Shown: piece by piece, positions 60,982 to 64,000 of the stretch | Layout of the letters: every line of letters starts with the position of its first letter | Numbering within the stretch: the stretch's first letter is position 1 | Assembly: GCF_026262505.1 (NCBI RefSeq) | Contig: NC_067206.1 | Span: 34,053,896 to 34,117,895, forward strand | DNA from: Trichomonas vaginalis G3 | Lineage: Eukaryota > Parabasalia > Trichomonadida > Trichomonadidae | Direction of reading: 5' to 3' | Length of the DNA stretch: 64,000 bases | The notes under the pieces: generated by a model | What the model was told of the DNA's origin: nothing | Seen by the model: the letters and a program-made list of their open reading frames with translations, nothing else | Database searches by the model: none | Position numbers and translations under genes: made by a program

Positions 60982-63900
60982 TTAATTATTATTTTTTTTT
61001 AGATCAAGGAATATATTGACTGCTGATAATGCATTGAATAAGGAAATCTTGCAGATAACAAAGCCATTATTAACATCAATGTGGATCTTATGTTTCACAG
61101 GAATGATTCCTGCTGTTATTGTTATTTTATCTTCATTTGAAACATAATCATCTGAAAAATCAATTTCGGGAGCACAATCTAAGCTAAAGATTGTTTCATT
61201 CATTGTTGTATTCGAAACTTTCGTTGGTGTAAAACCAAAGAATTTCGGATTCATAAATGTATCAAGTGCTGTAACATTATGAATATATAGACCTATATTC
61301 ACAGAGAATCGAAGTGTTGAACTTAAATAATAAAGATCAATTTTGTTTTGAAGAGATTCATCAAATGGAAATTCATCAAAACCAACAGATTGATTTAACA
61401 CAATGTGTTGAATGCTTGTGCAGTTAGTGAATGTGTCGTTTTTGATTGTTGATGTTTCTTTGAAGATAATCAAACTAAGATTTGTACAGTTTGAGAATGA
61501 GAAGGGATTTGTTGTGACTTTTTGACAAATTATGACAGTACAAAGACTCAAACAGTCACTGAATGCATAACTATCAACAATTTTACAATTTCGAGGAATG
61601 ATGATTTTGATCAAATTAATACAATGATAGAATGCAAGTGAACTTATCGATGATACATGATGGAGATCAATCGATGTAATATTAGTGCAGTTTACGAATG
61701 TCTGATATTGAACAGATATCAAATTCTTTGGGACTGAGAATATCTTGAGATTGATACAATGTGAAAATGCATTGCTTCCGATTTTTGTTATTGAATCAGG
61801 GAATGTAATAGAATTGATTCCACTCTGTGAGAATGCAAATTCTCCAATCTCTTTGCAACCATAATTTATGTAAACATGTTCTAAGCTGCTACAGTTGAAA
61901 AATGCATATTTACCAATGTAATCAACATGTGGAATTTGGATTGATTTCAGATATTGACAACATGAGAACAAACCAGGATTAACAAACGATATTCCTGATG
62001 GAAGTGTGAAATTTTCAATACTTGTGTATGCAAATGTACTTGTTCCAAATTCTAAATTCCTGTTTAAGTTTTGTGTTGAGAATGGTTTAAAAACAGCTCT
62101 TGAAAATGCATAATTTCCGATTTTTGTTATTGTGTTTGGAATTTCAAGATCGAAAATGTAGGCAGACGTGAAACAATAATCACTTATTGTATCCATATTT
62201 GGAGGGAATTTTATATTAATCCATGCATATTGAAATGCATTTTTACCAATTTTTACTTTTTCTCCTTCTGAATATGTATGACAAAAAGTAACATTTATTG
62301 CATATCCCTGATAATCAAACTTCGAATCTAAATAAGCTTTCTCATCATTAAATACATTATAATAACCCCCTCCAATTCTATAAAATGCATAATCTCCAAT
62401 TGTTAAATTGCTACTGAAAAATGTTATTCTTTTAATATGGATGTTCCAATAAAATGCCTTTTCTTCAATTATTCTCAAGCTATCATGAAAAATAAATGAC
62501 AGGACGTTATCACCCTCAATATTATAGTATTTATCAAAGTGTTCAAACATAAATGCATATTTACAAATTTTTTGAAGATTTTTCGGAAATGTAATACTCC
62601 CTAATTTTGAATCATAAAAAACAGATTCGTTGATAATTAATAATGTATCAGGAAGGACCATTGATGTTATACCAGAATTAGCAAAACAATATTTTCCTAA
62701 CTTTTTACATCCGTTTTCGAAATGAAAAGAGTTTATCAATGTATGTTGAAATGCACATTTGTCAATATATTCAACTGAACTTGGAATTGTAACTTGGTCA
62801 AAATACCATTCTTGGAAAGCGTTTCCATATATATGAGTCACACAATTTGGAATATTTAAATTGAAGGACTCATAACATCCTCCATAAGCAAAAGACGAAA
62901 TGTTTGTCAAATATTTTGGCAAATTGAAAAAACGAAAACCACAACCATAAAAAGCACTATTTCCAATATACTTAATCGAATCAGAGAATTCAAGAATATT
63001 ACATTTGTAAAATGCATAATCTCCAATATATTCTACATATTGAAGACTAATATATACTTCATCCATATAAAATGCATAATTCCCAATCTTTTTGCATTTA
63101 TCAGAAAGAATTACTTTTATGATATAGGTTTTCGATAATCATGATATCTATTATAAAGAGCCCATGAAAACGTACCAGCTTTGATTTCTGTAAGTTGGGA
63201 AAGATTAAATGTATAATCAGTTGTATTGATTTTCTCGCATTGTTTGAATGCAGAAATTCCAATGGATTTGATTTCGTTTGAGAGAGATATTAAACGGAGA
63301 TTTGAACACGTGTCGAATGCTCTGTCTCCAATACTTTCAATGATTGGTAAATCTGAAATAGAAACAAGGTTGTAGCAGTTGAAGAAACAATAGTCACCAA
63401 TGTGAGTGATACTTGGTCCAAATGCCACTGATTGAAGAGAATTACATTGATTGAAAAGATAAGAACCGAGAACTGTGATTGAATCTGGAATTGTTATATT
63501 TGTTAATTTCGAACATGTTGAGAAAACACCGTTACCAAGATTTCGTAAGTTATTCGGAAGATTTTGATTGACTAGTGTCAGATTTGTGCATCCTGAGAAT
63601 GCACTCTTTCCAATAGTAGAAAGAGATGATGGTAGACGAAGATTTTTCAGAGAAGTACAAAATCTGAATGATTCGTTTCCAATCGTAACGAGTGTTTGTG
63701 GGAGAGTGACTTCTTCGAGAGAAGTACAGAAGTAGAATAATTTGTCTTCAATCGTACTCACACCATCTGGTATGGTTATCTTATTGAGTAGGGAACAATC
63801 TGAGAAAGCTCTGGTTCCGATCTTCGTGAGTGTATTCGGAAGTTTGACATCTTTGATGTTTGTACAGTTGAAAAATCCGTAATCGCCGATCGTACTGCAC

Positions 63901-64000
63901 TCTTTGATATCAATGCTTCGAAGATCTGCTCTGTTTGCAAATTGACTTTCTGAAACGTCTCCTGTGATTGTATAAATACCATGGTCAGCATCATTTACAA
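60982..64000 (-). pseudogene. BspA-like leucine-rich repeat surface protein (partial, frame change)
   Basis: The reverse strand is open from the window edge to 63117 and again, in another frame, from just above 63120 to 60982. Together they cover ~1,000 codons of LRR_5 (BspA/TpLRR) repeats of ~23 residues, such as CTSLKNLRLPSSLSTIGKSAF and GCTNLTLVN, with SITHIGDYCFFNC-type units throughout. The upstream end begins DHGIYTITGDVSESQF, close to the usual family N-terminus, so little is missing. A single frame change near 63120-63145 separates the parts: sequencing error, or a pseudogene. The C-terminal ~110 residues leave the repeat pattern (NNGFVICKISLFNALSAVNI) with no membrane segment. The family is huge in Trichomonas and linked to adhesion and host contact. 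Confidence 0.85.

Noticed and set aside
1-64000. tRNA, rRNA or snRNA genes
   Set aside because: I scanned for tRNA-like internal boxes and cloverleaf arms by eye and saw none convincing; a covariance-model search would be needed to exclude them.

Overview
The window looks like a scaffold from a parabasalid protist, most likely Trichomonas vaginalis or a close relative. The reasons are the low GC content, the intronless genes with short leaders and TCAYTW-like initiator motifs, and the protein families: ankyrin/DUF3447 proteins, a BspA-type leucine-rich repeat protein, a Pmp-like surface protein, a Tvmar-type mariner and large Maverick/Polinton elements. The species call is an inference from families; no sequence search was run.

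Layout. 1-0.5 kb: two small genes of viral type, probably the tail of another Polinton cut by the window edge. 1.2-8.2 kb: a tail-anchored ankyrin gene with a 60-bp tandem repeat, then a broken large helical protein gene on the opposite strand. 8.8-10.5 kb: a fold-back element with 280-bp inverted arms. 10.7-19.7 kb is the main host gene block: a 57-residue metallothionein-like gene, a CAMK-type kinase, ankyrin gene relics, 6-phosphogluconate dehydrogenase with a CaaX-like end, an eIF4E-like protein and a Pmp-like membrane protein. 21.2-23.1 kb: the end of a host membrane protein gene, cut by a complete-looking mariner and, 71 bp further on, by a Polinton terminus.

23.1-56.2 kb is Polinton territory. 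A rearranged, heavily broken fragment (23.1-29.9 kb) ends at an assembly gap. After 0.8 kb of unassigned sequence comes a 25.5-kb element with long terminal inverted repeats (30.7-56.2 kb). It carries a capsid gene, a broken DNA polymerase B region, DNA-binding and T5orf172-like proteins, an integrase, phage tail-fibre-like proteins, a packaging ATPase and several probable virion proteins. A TTAA-flanked Kolobok-like DNA transposon sits inside its fibre gene.

56.2-64 kb is host sequence again: a small membrane protein gene with an in-frame UAA, a CDC14-family gene whose catalytic cysteine position reads serine, and a BspA-like gene running off the right edge.

The most unusual signals are non-coding or very short. 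They are (i) an array of at least ten long hairpins at 43.0-43.9 kb; (ii) a ~28-bp tandem double-hairpin micro-element found three times in Polinton genes, with compensatory stem changes and an empty site available for two copies; and (iii) a repeated five-half-site motif with fixed 8 and 12 bp pitches and two half-site sequences.
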